A stretch of 64,000 bases of DNA from Sandaracinaceae bacterium (GCA_016706685.1 JADJJE010000016.1:1-64000); one strand, 5' to 3'; counted from the first letter of the stretch, positions 26,725 through 36,961 are shown. Translations and numbers: made by a program. The notes: generated by a model not told the origin, from the letters alone.

Positions 26725-26786
26725 TTTCTCTCTCCCAACCCCAACACACAGATTCTGCTTTCAAAGAAAGCTTAGGAGGCACTCCC

Positions 26787-27101
<315 letters not shown>

Positions 27102-27146
27102 AGCCTGCCGGGTGGGCCTTCGGGTCCCCGCGGAAAAGCACGGAAG

Positions 27147-27173
27147 CGCCGGTCCCTTTGGGCCGGCGTTTTT
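27147..27173 (+). terminator. Rho-independent terminator of the atp cluster
   Basis: A strong stem CGCCGG/CCGGCG, with an inner CCC/GGG and a TTT loop, is directly followed by TTTTT. It lies 46 bases after the atpE stop. This is the clearest intrinsic terminator in the window, and it ends the F0 gene set. Confidence 0.85.
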
Positions 27174-27225
27174 CGTTGTGAGGCGGTGGATTCCGATCTC
27201 CATCGTGGTCGTTGTCCTGGTCGTT

Positions 27226-27323
27226 GACGGCGACGGCGACGGCGACGAACTGCGGCCGCAACAGGGGTGCCACGTCCGCCCGTGTGCGACGTCCTTTGGT
27301 TCGTCGCCGTCGCCGTCGCCGTC
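27226..27323. repeat. 25-bp perfect inverted repeat built of GACGGC units
   Basis: 27226-27250 is four consecutive GACGGC-like units ending in GACGAAC. Its exact reverse complement is at 27299-27323, with 48 bases between. The similarity continues imperfectly outward (GTTGTC/GACAAC tracts at about 27205-27222 and 27324-27355). The DNA or transcript could form a very stable hairpin. The stretch 27102-27431, between atpE and the CcmE-like gene, holds only the terminator and this repeat; I see no credible gene in it. Confidence 0.8.
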
Positions 27324-27431
27324 GCCGACAACGCCCACGACGACGACAACGACAACGTGGACACCCCGTCGTGGCAGCCGTCGCGGAACGAGGCTGGCAT
27401 CGTGTGCCGGGCGACCCCATACTCCGGGGAG

Positions 27432-27959
27432 ATGAGCGGCCACGACCAGAGCGACCTCGAGAGCGCCCCCGAGCCCACCAGCCCTGCGCCCGTGCCTCCG
27501 TCGGCGGGCTCGTCCCCCCAGGCGGCCAGCAAGCCGCGCGGCCTCGGCTCCGGCGCCAAGATCATCGCCGTGTTCGGCCTGCTGGGGGCCGCCATGCTGG
27601 TGCTGGCGTTCAGCCAGGCCTCCGAGGTGGCCACGTATTCGGTCACCGTGAGCGAGGCGCTGGCCGGCGCGCAGGGCGACCGCCGCATCCGCGTGGAGGG
27701 CGACCTGCGCCACGGCTCCATCCAGTTCCGCGAGTCTCCGTGCGAGTGGCGCTTCACCATCGAGCGCGACGGGCACGAGATGCCGGTGGAGTTCCCACGC
27801 TGCGTGGTGCCCGACACCTTCCGCGACGACTACGACATCCAGGTGGTGGTCGAGGGCCGCGTGGACGAGCGCGGCACGTTCCTGGCGGACCAGATCATCC
27901 CGCGCTGCCCGTCCAAGTACGAAGAGCAGGCCACGCAGCTGAGCGCCGCGGGGGGCTGA
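27432..27959 (+). CDS. ccmE: CcmE-like periplasmic haem chaperone of the CxxxY type
   Basis: This 175-residue protein has a disordered Pro/Ser-rich N-terminus, one transmembrane helix (IIAVFGLLGAAMLVLAF, residues 44-60) and a small beta-barrel (OB) domain. The haem-binding region follows the CcmE order: RCVVPDTFRDDYDIQVVVEGRV, then FLADQIIPRCPSKY. The haem-binding His of classical CcmE is replaced by Cys 159 with Tyr 163, the CxxxY variant known from Desulfovibrio and archaea. No other ccm gene is nearby. The ATG at 27432 is preceded by GGGGAG; upstream codons in frame are repeat-derived. Confidence 0.75.
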   Translation: MSGHDQSDLESAPEPTSPAPVPPSAGSSPQAASKPRGLGSGAKIIAVFGLLGAAMLVLAFSQASEVATYSVTVSEALAGAQGDRRIRVEGDLRHGSIQFRESPCEWRFTIERDGHEMPVEFPRCVVPDTFRDDYDIQVVVEGRVDERGTFLADQIIPRCPSKYEEQATQLSAAGG

Positions 27960-27962
27960 GGC

Positions 27963-28463
27963 TCAGACCGTCTGGCTCTTCTCGCGCGCTAGGGCGAGCT
28001 GCTCGCCGCGCATGGCGCCGAACGAGCGCACCAGGTCCTCGGCGTTGGCGCCGGGCACGCCGAGCTGCGGGACCATCCAGGCAGCGGCCTCGGCGGTGGT
28101 CGCAAAGACCTTGTGGGGCAGCGGGTTCCTCACCACCAAGAGGAGCCCCGCCAGGGCCGAGCGGGAGGCAGCCAGTCAGAAGCCGTCCCCCTCCAGCACC
28201 GTGGCCATGCCAATCTGATGACGCGCCGTGCGAGTCAGGGACTCCGAGGACAACCGCCGCATGTCGGCGTCGGGCACTCGGCTGTTGCTGTCGACCACCG
28301 AGATCGTCGCGTAGCGGGGATACTTCTCGAGCAGCTTGTAGGACACGCGCTCGCCGTCGATGAGGTTCGTCGTCAGCGCCGTGGACGAGAAGCTCAAGAG
28401 CATCACGTTGTGCCAGCTGGCGATCCACTGGTTCTGTGCGCGGGTGTGCACCAAGAGGGTCAT
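27963..28463 (-). pseudogene. STAS/SpoIIAA-like protein gene interrupted by an in-frame TGA
   Basis: ATG 28463 opens a frame of 95 codons that ends at TGA 28176-28178 with the sequence ATVLEGDGF. The same frame then continues without interruption for 70 codons (SALAGLLLVVRNPLPHKVF, EAAAWMVPQLG) to a stop at 27963. The C-terminal half looks genuinely coding, and the K-V-F-x-T-x-x-E-A-A-x-W pattern resembles the end of STAS/SpoIIAA-like proteins of about 160 residues. The TGA is one base from TGG (Trp), so a nonsense mutation or a sequencing error is most likely. The original function is unknown. Confidence 0.7.
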
Positions 28464-28545
28464 ACGTCGGCGGACGATGCCAGACCGAGGAGGGTTCCGT
28501 CGATGCTCCTCCTCCGCAGGGAGGTATCTCGCTCATCGCCGCGCG

Positions 28546-29808
<1,263 letters not shown>

Positions 29809-29912
29809 GGTGGCGACCTCATAGCGCAACCCTCGGGCGGGCGCGAACGACGGCAAGCCCGCCTGGACACAACAATCCCTACATGTGGGCTGCGCGCGTG
29901 CTACTCGTAGAG

Positions 29913-30827
29913 ATGACGTCCTCCCCCCGCTTCCGCGTGTGGCTTCGCCGCCTCGGATGGGTGGTGCTGGTTCTGACCCTGCTGCTGTCCGTCCTCCTGC
30001 TCGGGATCGCGGTGTCCATGCAGACCGTGTGGGGTCGCGACAAGATCCGACAGCTGCTCACGGAGCAAGTCAGCCAGGCCATCGACGGGAGCATGCGCGT
30101 CGAGGAGCTGGTGGAGCTGAGCTTCAGCCACGCGCGGGTGCGGGGGCTGACCTTCGCCGACCCGCGCGGGGTCTCCGTGGTGACCGTGGAGGAGGCGCGC
30201 GTGCACTTGGTGTTGGCGTCTCTCCTCGACGGCACGGTGCACTTCGACCACGCGACCGCCAAGGGCGTCACGCTGCTCGTGACACGGGGTGTGGAGAACT
30301 CCACGTCGCTGGCGGACGCCTTCGCGGCGACCGGCAGCACGGAGCGAGACCGAGCGGCGGGCAAGGGGGTTCGCTTTCGAATGGACCGCGTGCTGGTGGA
30401 GGACGCCGCCGTGACGGTGCGGATGGGGAGCCCGCTCGGCCTGCACGTGTCCACGGCCGGGGTGAGCATCGATCACGATCCGGCCCGGCGCCGCCGGGGT
30501 GAGCGGGCGACCAACGTCATGCTGGACTCCGTGTATGCGAACCTCCACATGGATGGCCGGGAGGCCATCAGCGGCACGGATATCCGTGCCGCGGGCTCCA
30601 TCTTCGACCTGCGTGGGCGCGCCTGCCACCGCCGGGGCCTGATCGCGGTACGGATCCTGTTCGGGCAGGGAGGCGGCCCGCAGCTGGTGTACTCCACGCG
30701 CTCGCGGCTCATTCGCACCGCCATGCGCATCGCCAGCCGGCGCACGAGCATGAGCATGCGCTACGGAGGGGTGAACCTGCACGGGGTGCCGCGCTGCGGA
30801 CCCCCGCCGTCAGCCACGGCAGGTTAG
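29913..30827 (+). CDS. AsmA/TamB N-terminal-like membrane-anchored protein
   Basis: This protein has about 304 residues from ATG 29913; an ATG at 29883 would add ten. One N-terminal transmembrane helix (VLVLTLLLSVLLLGIAV) is followed by a periplasmic beta-rich region typical of the start of AsmA-like proteins: RDKIRQLLTEQVSQAI, then VRGLTFADPRGVSVVTVEEARVHL and FRMDRVLVEDAAVTVRM. AsmA/TamB proteins move phospholipids or help insert outer-membrane proteins. At around 300 residues this one is much shorter than TamB. Its stop overlaps the convergent gene's stop (30824-30827). Confidence 0.6.
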   Translation: MTSSPRFRVWLRRLGWVVLVLTLLLSVLLLGIAVSMQTVWGRDKIRQLLTEQVSQAIDGSMRVEELVELSFSHARVRGLTFADPRGVSVVTVEEARVHLVLASLLDGTVHFDHATAKGVTLLVTRGVENSTSLADAFAATGSTERDRAAGKGVRFRMDRVLVEDAAVTVRMGSPLGLHVSTAGVSIDHDPARRRRGERATNVMLDSVYANLHMDGREAISGTDIRAAGSIFDLRGRACHRRGLIAVRILFGQGGGPQLVYSTRSRLIRTAMRIASRRTSMSMRYGGVNLHGVPRCGPPPSATAG

Positions 30828-31384
30828 AGGCCTAGATCGCGGGCCAGCGAGACCTCGGCCGCGCTGTCCAGCGGGGGCTGCAGCTTGCTGGCCTCGGCCG
30901 CGTCGAGCGCACCGTCCAGCAAGCTGCGCAGCGTGTACATCTGCTCGGCGCCCAGGCCCTGCCCGATGAACGCGGCGCCGTACTCGAAGCCCATCAGCGC
31001 GAGCGCGGCCGGGCAGCCCAGCGCCGCCCAGGGGGCGTGACCGAGCGACCACTGCACGTAGCCGTAGACCAGTGAGAGCAGCGCCACCATGGTGAGCACC
31101 CCATAGCCGGCCATGAAGCCCGTCCACACGTTGGGGTGCGGCGCAAAGCGCCCCAGCAGCCTGGGCTCGCCGCCGTCCGTGGTGCCGAAGTGAACGTGCA
31201 GGCACGGCGAGTAGAAGCGCCGCCGCTCCCGCGTGAGCCAGAGCACGGCGGTGCGCCGGAACACCAGGCCCCCGATGCCGCGTCGGTCCCCATCCATGAC
31301 GCACCGCAGCGCCGAGAGGACCTCGTCGGGGGCGGGGCTGAGAGGCAGCTCGAACGTGGGCCGCATGCGGGGCGGGCGGGACAT
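30824..31384 (-). CDS. small membrane protein of unknown function
   Basis: This 186-residue protein has a soluble N-terminal half (VLSALRCVMDGDRRGIGG, RRFYSPCLHVHFG) and two transmembrane helices (GFMAGYGVLTMVALLSLVYGY and ALGCPAALALMGFEYGAAFIG). A short cytosolic C-terminus follows. I recognise no family. The ATG at 31384 fits the hydrophilic beginning; an upstream extension overlaps the divergent glycosyltransferase and is rejected. Confidence 0.65.
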   Translation of the reverse strand: MSRPPRMRPTFELPLSPAPDEVLSALRCVMDGDRRGIGGLVFRRTAVLWLTRERRRFYSPCLHVHFGTTDGGEPRLLGRFAPHPNVWTGFMAGYGVLTMVALLSLVYGYVQWSLGHAPWAALGCPAALALMGFEYGAAFIGQGLGAEQMYTLRSLLDGALDAAEASKLQPPLDSAAEVSLARDLGL

Positions 31385-31460
31385 CTCGGTGAATAGTACC
31401 CGAACGGGCCGGCGAAGAGGTTGACCCACGCGCGAGGGTGCGGAAGAGTGCCGGGCGCCC

Positions 31461-32180
31461 ATGACGACCGCTCCGACCCCTCGCGTCTCCATCATCATCC
31501 CGGTCTACAACGAAGAGGCCATCCTGCAGACCGCGGTGGTGGACCTGATCGACCGCCTGCGTGAGTTCGACTGGACCTACGAGCTGTGCCTCGCCGAGAA
31601 CGGCAGCACCGACCGCACCGTGGCCGTGGGCGAAGAGCTGGCCAAGCGCTTCCCCCAAGTGAGCATCGCCAGCGTGGGGGCCCCCAACTACGGCCTCGCC
31701 CTGCGGCGCGGCATCCTCGCGGCGCGCGGCGAGTTCGTGATCTGCGACGAGATCGACCTGTGCGACACGGACTTCTACCGGCGCGCGCTCGAGGCCCTCG
31801 AGACGGGCCAGGCGGACTTCGTGGTGGGCAGCAAGGTCATGGCCGGCGCCAGCGACGAGCGTCCGCTGTTCCGCCGGCTGGGCACCGTGGTCATCAACGG
31901 CATGCTGCGCGTGGCGCTGGGCTTCCGCGGCACGGACACGCACGGCCTCAAGGCGTTTCGCCGGGCGTCCGTGGTGGACGTCGCCAACGCCTGCTTGGTG
32001 GACAAGGACCTCTTCGCCAGCGAGCTGGTCATCCGCGCGGAGCGGGGCGGCGTGCGCATGCTGGAGATCCCGGTGCGCGTGCTCGAGAAGCGCCCGCCCA
32101 GCATCGGGCTGTCGCGTCGTGTGCCCAACGTGCTCAAGAACCTGGCGCGCCTGTTCATCGCCATCCGCATCCGGGGCTGA
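31461..32180 (+). CDS. family 2 glycosyltransferase (dolichol-phosphate-mannose synthase-like)
   Basis: This 239-residue cytosolic GT-A enzyme has the nucleotide-sugar fold opening VSIIIPVYNEEAILQTAV. The acidic ENGSTDRT and CDEIDLCDTDFYRR supply the D-x-D-like metal site. The C-terminus (IPVRVLEKRPPSIGLSRRVPNVLKNLARLF) resembles Dpm1-type enzymes that act on polyprenyl phosphate. There is no membrane anchor. A polysaccharide deacetylase follows 27 bases downstream, so the two probably act on one glycan or lipid-linked sugar. Confidence 0.85.
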   Translation: MTTAPTPRVSIIIPVYNEEAILQTAVVDLIDRLREFDWTYELCLAENGSTDRTVAVGEELAKRFPQVSIASVGAPNYGLALRRGILAARGEFVICDEIDLCDTDFYRRALEALETGQADFVVGSKVMAGASDERPLFRRLGTVVINGMLRVALGFRGTDTHGLKAFRRASVVDVANACLVDKDLFASELVIRAERGGVRMLEIPVRVLEKRPPSIGLSRRVPNVLKNLARLFIAIRIRG

Positions 32181-32207
32181 CCGCATGCAGGCACGCGGGG
32201 ACGCGCC

Positions 32208-33188
32208 ATGATGGGCTTCGGGAAGCCGCGCGGCGGGGTGGCTGCCGTGAGCGTGGACCTCGACGAGGTGCCTTGCTACGCGGCCATCCACGGCCTGCTG
32301 GGCAGCGCTGACCCAGACGCGCGCGCGCGGCTCGAGGCATCGCAGCGCGCCATCTACACGCGCGCCCTGCCCCGCCTGGTGCGCCTGTTCGAGGAGGAGG
32401 GGCTGCGCGCCACGTTCTTCGTCATCGGGCGGGACGTGGCCACGGGGGACAACGCTCAGCGGTTGCGTGGGCTGGTGGAGGCGGGCCACGAGCTGGGCAA
32501 CCACACGTTCCAGCACCTCTACGACTTCTCGCGTGGGGCGCCGGCCGAGGTGGAGGCCGACATCGCCGACGCGCACGCCGCCATCACACAGGCCACGGGC
32601 TTTGCACCACACGGCTTTCGGGCCCCGGGCTACACGCTGAGCGACCTGGTGGTGGAGAAGCTGGTGAAGCTGGGCTACCGCTACGACTCGAGCGTGTTCC
32701 CCTGCCCGGCCTACTACAGCGCCAAGGCCCTGGCCATGGGCGCCATGCGCGTGCGCGGGCGGCAGAGCCGCAGCGTGCTGGACGACCCGCGCGTGCTGCT
32801 GGCGTCGGCCGACCCGTACCGCGTGGCGCGTCCGTATCGCCGCCGGGGGCACGGGCTCTTGGAGCTGCCCATCGGGGTGACCAGCCGCCTGAGCGGGCAG
32901 CTGCCGTACATCGGGACCAGCCTGGTGCTGGGCGGGCCCACGGTGGCCCGAGCGCTCTCGCGCGCCATGCTGGGCCGGCCGCTCATCAACCTGGAGCTGC
33001 ACGGCATCGACCTCGCCGACGCCGAGGCCGACGGGCTCGAGTGGCTGCTGCCGCACCAGCCGGACCTGCGCGCGCCGCTGGCGCAGAAAGAGGCCGCGCT
33101 GCGGGCGGCCATCCGAGAGGTGCGAGCCATGGGCTACCCGTGGGTGCGCCTCGACGACGCCGCCGACCAGTTCGCCGCGCGCACCTGA
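32208..33188 (+). CDS. polysaccharide deacetylase (NodB-fold) protein
   Basis: This 326-residue NodB-homology enzyme has AAVSVDLDEVPCYAAIHG near the start (the catalytic Asp motif). ATFFVIGRDVA and GHELGNHTFQHLYDF supply the metal-binding H-x(3)-H, and GFRAPGYTLSD and LELHGIDLAD close the site. It has no signal peptide, so it should act in the cytoplasm on a lipid-linked or soluble acetylated sugar. It follows the glycosyltransferase in the same direction. Two adjacent ATG codons (32208, 32211) are possible starts. Confidence 0.85.
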   Translation: MMGFGKPRGGVAAVSVDLDEVPCYAAIHGLLGSADPDARARLEASQRAIYTRALPRLVRLFEEEGLRATFFVIGRDVATGDNAQRLRGLVEAGHELGNHTFQHLYDFSRGAPAEVEADIADAHAAITQATGFAPHGFRAPGYTLSDLVVEKLVKLGYRYDSSVFPCPAYYSAKALAMGAMRVRGRQSRSVLDDPRVLLASADPYRVARPYRRRGHGLLELPIGVTSRLSGQLPYIGTSLVLGGPTVARALSRAMLGRPLINLELHGIDLADAEADGLEWLLPHQPDLRAPLAQKEAALRAAIREVRAMGYPWVRLDDAADQFAART

Positions 33189-33202
33189 GGCCGCAGGCGC
33201 GT

Positions 33203-33901
33203 TCACATGCCGGGCGGGCGCTCTTCGTCGCGCATGCCGGGCGGGGGAAGCGCCTGCGTCCCGGTGTCCACGTCGGTGTGCTCGGACTCCGGGGCGAGGT
33301 GCTCGACGGGCTCATCCCGCGGATAGGCGGCGCCGCGGACGGGCGGCGGCGGCGGGGCCGCTGGACCCTCCACGTAGGTGCCGGCGGGGAAGTCCACGAT
33401 CACGAAGTGATAGCCGTTGGCCCCCGCCTGCTGGCTCACCGTGGGGGTCACGTCGGCGCGCAGATCGAACACGAAGGCCAGGTCCCGCGAGCGACGCTCG
33501 ATGCGGGCGCGCGTGACGGGCGTGTTGAAGAAGCGCGTCTCGAGCGGACGGCGCGTGTTGCGCACGTGCGTGCTGGTGCCACGCACCAAGAGCTCGAAGC
33601 GCCCCTCGGTGCGCACCAGCTCGGTCTGGGGCGGGTGGCTCACCTGCAGAAAGAAGCGCGAGCCGCCATCGGCCCGCATCTGGAACCCGGGCCACGTGAT
33701 GAGGGTGCCTGCCTGCGAGCGCTGCACGGCGCCATGACGGGGGGGGTTGTGTTGGTTCTCCGGGGCCACGCCGGCGTACTCGCCCGTGGTGCGGGTGTCC
33801 CGCACCTCGATCCGAGGCTGGGCGAGGACGGGGGTCGCCAAGACGGCCAACGCACCCAGAACCAGTGACCAATCGTGCTTCACCCCATCAGGGTAGCGCA
33901 T
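33203..33901 (-). CDS. secreted protein of unknown function with a Pro-rich tail
   Basis: This 232-residue protein has a signal peptide (WSLVLGALAVLATPVLAQP). A beta-rich domain of about 120 residues (GTLITWPGFQMRADGGSRFFLQVS, RARIERRSRDLAFVFDL) precedes a Pro-rich acidic tail. I do not recognise the family; the domain may be a small periplasmic beta-sandwich. The start at ATG 33901 fits the signal sequence; a GTG at 33883 is possible. It is convergent with the deacetylase and divergent from the first tandem kinase. Confidence 0.65.
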   Translation of the reverse strand: MRYPDGVKHDWSLVLGALAVLATPVLAQPRIEVRDTRTTGEYAGVAPENQHNPPRHGAVQRSQAGTLITWPGFQMRADGGSRFFLQVSHPPQTELVRTEGRFELLVRGTSTHVRNTRRPLETRFFNTPVTRARIERRSRDLAFVFDLRADVTPTVSQQAGANGYHFVIVDFPAGTYVEGPAAPPPPPVRGAAYPRDEPVEHLAPESEHTDVDTGTQALPPPGMRDEERPPGM

Positions 33902-33974
33902 GCCTGCACCCTCCCGGCAAGTTCGCGACGAAGCGGGCAGGTTGCGCCCAGGATTGGCGCTATGCTGCGGCACC

Positions 33975-35468
33975 GTGTCTCCCATCACGCTGCGCGTCGC
34001 GCTGGCGGCGGTCTTCGCGTACGCCTCCATCTATCACGGGCTGCTGTATCGCGGCCGGGCGCGAGAGCAGGAGCACCTCTGGTTCGCCATCGTGTCCACC
34101 GGCTTCGGGGTGCTGGCGCTGTCGAACGCGATGATCCTGGGGGCTGACACACGCACCCTGGCGATGCTCGCCACCCAGATTGGGGGCGCCGCCGCCATCG
34201 TCATCATGGGCGGCTTCTACGAGTACAGCAGCGTGGTGCTGGGGCTCGACCCACGGCAGATGCGGCCGCGCCTGGCCTGGTACGTGGCCGGGCTGGTGCT
34301 GGTGGCCTTCGGCGCGTTCGTGTCGGCCACGCCGCTGCCGCGCCTCGTGGACCTCGCGGGTCCGCCAGCCCCCTACCCCCGCGTGTACATCACCGTGCCC
34401 GGCCAGCTGTACTTCACCCTCACGCTGGCCCTCGCGCTGCACGGCGTCACGCGGCTCGTGCGCGCGGCACGTACTCACCCCGAGCTGGTGCGCGTGGTGG
34501 TGGCCTGGTGCGCGACGTGGCTGGTCGCGTCCCACGACATGGCCACCCGGCTGATGGGCGTGCGCTCGTTCATGCTGACCGAGCTGCTGGGCGTGGCCAC
34601 CATCGGCGCCATGACGGCGGCCGTGCTCGACCGCTTCGCGAGCGCAGAGAGCACGCTGCAGCACCGCACCGAGGAGCTGCACCGCAGCCACAGCGAGCTC
34701 CAGGGCATCCAGGAGCAGCTCGTGCAGCGTCAGCAGCTGGCCGCCGTGGGTGAGCTCTCGGCGGTCATCGCCCACGAGGTGCGCAACCCCATCGCCGTCA
34801 TCAAGAACGCGGTGTCCGGGCTGCGGCGCGAGCGCACCCGCGACGAAGACCGGCTCACGCTGCTGGGCATCCTCGACGAAGAGACCGACCGCCTCAACCG
34901 GCTCATGCACGACCTGCTGGCCTACGCGCGGCCGGTGGTGCCGCAGTCCGAGCCCGTGGACCTCGTCGCGCTGCTGGAGCGGGCCGTAGAGCGCGCCTGC
35001 GCCGCGGTCGACGCCGACACGCGCTTCGACGTGACCATGGACGTGCACCCACAGGCCGCCACGGTGCAGGGCGACCCCAAGCTGCTGTTGCAGGCGCTCG
35101 CCAGCCTGGTGGAGAACGCGGCCCAGGCCATGCCCGACGGCGGCACCCTGCGGCTCGAGACACGCACGGCCACGCTGCGTGGTCAGTCTGCGGTGGAGGT
35201 GCACGTGGTGGACTCGGGCCATGGCATGGACACCGAGGTGGCTGTCCGCGCGAAGGAGCCCTTCTTCACCACGCGTCCGCGCGGCACAGGGCTGGGCCTC
35301 GCCATCGTGGAGCGCGTGGCGGCCAACCATGGAGGGCAGCTGCGCATCCAGAGCGAGGTGGGCAACGGCACGCGGGTGACGCTGGTGCTGCCGGCCGAGC
35401 GCGTGAGCGCCATTCCACTCCCACCGGGCGAGGGGCGCCGCAGCAGCCCGGGGGAGGCGCCCGCGTGA
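33975..35468 (+). CDS. membrane sensor histidine kinase, first of a tandem pair
   Basis: This 497-residue protein has about seven hydrophobic helices (residues 1-225), a coiled coil and HisKA with H-box AVIAHEVRNPIAVIKNAV. The HATPase has N-box LVENAAQAMPDG, DSGHGMD and FTTRPRGTGLGLAIV. All motifs are intact and it is NtrB-like. The start is GTG 33975 (VSPITLRVALAAVFAYASIYH), since upstream codons overlap the divergent gene's leader. It ends by GTGA overlap with the second kinase; no response regulator is adjacent. Confidence 0.88.
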   Translation: MSPITLRVALAAVFAYASIYHGLLYRGRAREQEHLWFAIVSTGFGVLALSNAMILGADTRTLAMLATQIGGAAAIVIMGGFYEYSSVVLGLDPRQMRPRLAWYVAGLVLVAFGAFVSATPLPRLVDLAGPPAPYPRVYITVPGQLYFTLTLALALHGVTRLVRAARTHPELVRVVVAWCATWLVASHDMATRLMGVRSFMLTELLGVATIGAMTAAVLDRFASAESTLQHRTEELHRSHSELQGIQEQLVQRQQLAAVGELSAVIAHEVRNPIAVIKNAVSGLRRERTRDEDRLTLLGILDEETDRLNRLMHDLLAYARPVVPQSEPVDLVALLERAVERACAAVDADTRFDVTMDVHPQAATVQGDPKLLLQALASLVENAAQAMPDGGTLRLETRTATLRGQSAVEVHVVDSGHGMDTEVAVRAKEPFFTTRPRGTGLGLAIVERVAANHGGQLRIQSEVGNGTRVTLVLPAERVSAIPLPPGEGRRSSPGEAPA

Positions 35469-36943
35469 ACCTCTACGCCTCACTCCCGCTGGGCTGGGCC
35501 GCCGTCCACGCTTTCATCGCGGCGTCCTACTTCTATTTGCTGATGCGAAGGCGCGGTGGGGACGAGTATCTCGGGTTCGCGCTGCTCAGCTCTTTCCTCG
35601 CCCTCTACGCGCTGGGCTGCCATCTGCTGGCGGCCGCGACGGACGAGGCCGAGCTGGGGGTCGCTTTGAACATGCGCCTCTACGCCATCGGTGGGGCCAC
35701 CTCCGGGTTCGTGGCCTTCGCCCACCAGCTCATGGGTCGGCCGCGCGACCGCGTCGTCACGTTCGCGTGGGTGAGCTGTGTCGCTGGCATGGTGCTCACG
35801 CTGGGCGGCGTGTTCGTGGACCCCGCCGACAACGTGCCGTTCCGAGCCACGTGGGTGGCGGTCCCTCCAGGCATGGCGGTGGCAGCCTCGCCGCTGATCG
35901 TGCTCTGGGCGGCCACCACCGGCGCGTGCGGCCTGATCACCACGGCGCGCGCGCTCACCCGCCCGCCCGATGGCGCGGACCTGCGGTTGCTGGCGGTCGC
36001 GGGCTTCACCACGGTGCCGGCGTTCTTCCACGACGTGGCCATCAGCACGCTGCGCATTCGCAGCTTCACCCTCCTCGAGCACGCCTCGGCGTTCGGGACC
36101 GTGCTGGTCAGCTGGATGCTGCTGAAGCGCTTCCTGCACACCGGCGACGAGCTGGCCGCGCGTACCGGCGAGCTCAAGCGCACGTACGAAGAGCGTCAGC
36201 AGATTCAGGAGGAGCTGGTTCACCAAGAGCAGCTGGCCGCGGTGGGCGAGCTCTCCGCCATCATCGCCCACGAGGTGCGCAACCCGCTCGCCGTGCTCAA
36301 GAACGCGGTGGCGACGCTGCGAAGGACCAACCATCCGCCCGAGGTGCGGGCCACGCTGCTGAACATCCTGAACGACGAGTCGGACCGACTGAACCGGCTG
36401 GTGGGGGACCTGCTCGCCTACGCGCGGCCAGTGTCCGTGCAGGCGCAGGTCATCTCGCTGCGGTCACTGATCGAAGAGTCCCTCGACCGTGTGAGGCGCG
36501 CCACGCCGCGCAGCGAGCAGGTGCAGCTGGAGCTGGCCCTCGAGGCGCTCCCCGAGACGCTGGAGGGCGACCGCGACCTGCTCGAGCGCGTCTTCATCAA
36601 TGTGTTCGAGAACGCGCTCCAGGCCATGCCGGGCGGCGGCTCGCTGGTGGTCTCGGGCGCCACCGAGAAGCTGGGCGACATCGCCGCCGTACGGGTGCGG
36701 GTGCGGGACTCCGGTGAGGGCATGGACACGCTCGTCCGCTCTCGTGCGAACGAGCCCTTCTTCACCACCAAGGCCTCGGGGACCGGCCTCGGCCTGGCCA
36801 TCGTGAGCCGCATCGTGGGAGCGCACGGCGGCGCCATCGAGTACCTGAGCCGGCGCGGAGAGCTGGGCACCACCGTGAGCATCGTGCTGCCGCTGCGGCC
36901 CCCGGAGCGCGCGGCCCCCAGCGACGACACGGCGGGGACGTGA
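35465..36943 (+). CDS. membrane sensor histidine kinase, second of a tandem pair
   Basis: This 492-residue protein is a paralogue of the preceding kinase with the same architecture: seven hydrophobic segments, coiled coil (RTYEERQQIQEELVHQEQ), H-box AIIAHEVRNPLAVLKNAV and an ATPase with FTTKASGTGLGLAIVSR. The H-box block from QLAAVGELSA to KNAV is almost identical to its neighbour, while the membrane domain has diverged, so the ligands probably differ. It starts with GTG overlapping the first kinase's TGA. It ends 19 bases before the convergent TonB-dependent receptor stop. Confidence 0.88.
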   Translation: MNLYASLPLGWAAVHAFIAASYFYLLMRRRGGDEYLGFALLSSFLALYALGCHLLAAATDEAELGVALNMRLYAIGGATSGFVAFAHQLMGRPRDRVVTFAWVSCVAGMVLTLGGVFVDPADNVPFRATWVAVPPGMAVAASPLIVLWAATTGACGLITTARALTRPPDGADLRLLAVAGFTTVPAFFHDVAISTLRIRSFTLLEHASAFGTVLVSWMLLKRFLHTGDELAARTGELKRTYEERQQIQEELVHQEQLAAVGELSAIIAHEVRNPLAVLKNAVATLRRTNHPPEVRATLLNILNDESDRLNRLVGDLLAYARPVSVQAQVISLRSLIEESLDRVRRATPRSEQVQLELALEALPETLEGDRDLLERVFINVFENALQAMPGGGSLVVSGATEKLGDIAAVRVRVRDSGEGMDTLVRSRANEPFFTTKASGTGLGLAIVSRIVGAHGGAIEYLSRRGELGTTVSIVLPLRPPERAAPSDDTAGT

Positions 36944-36961
36944 GTCCGGAGCCGTGCCCGC

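Noticed and set aside
27226..27323. GACGGC hexamer array as a CRISPR
   Set aside because: The units are contiguous hexamers with no spacers, and no cas genes are nearby.
28176..28178. TGA as selenocysteine
   Set aside because: I see no SECIS-like hairpin just downstream and no selenoprotein family match; a TGG to TGA change is simpler.
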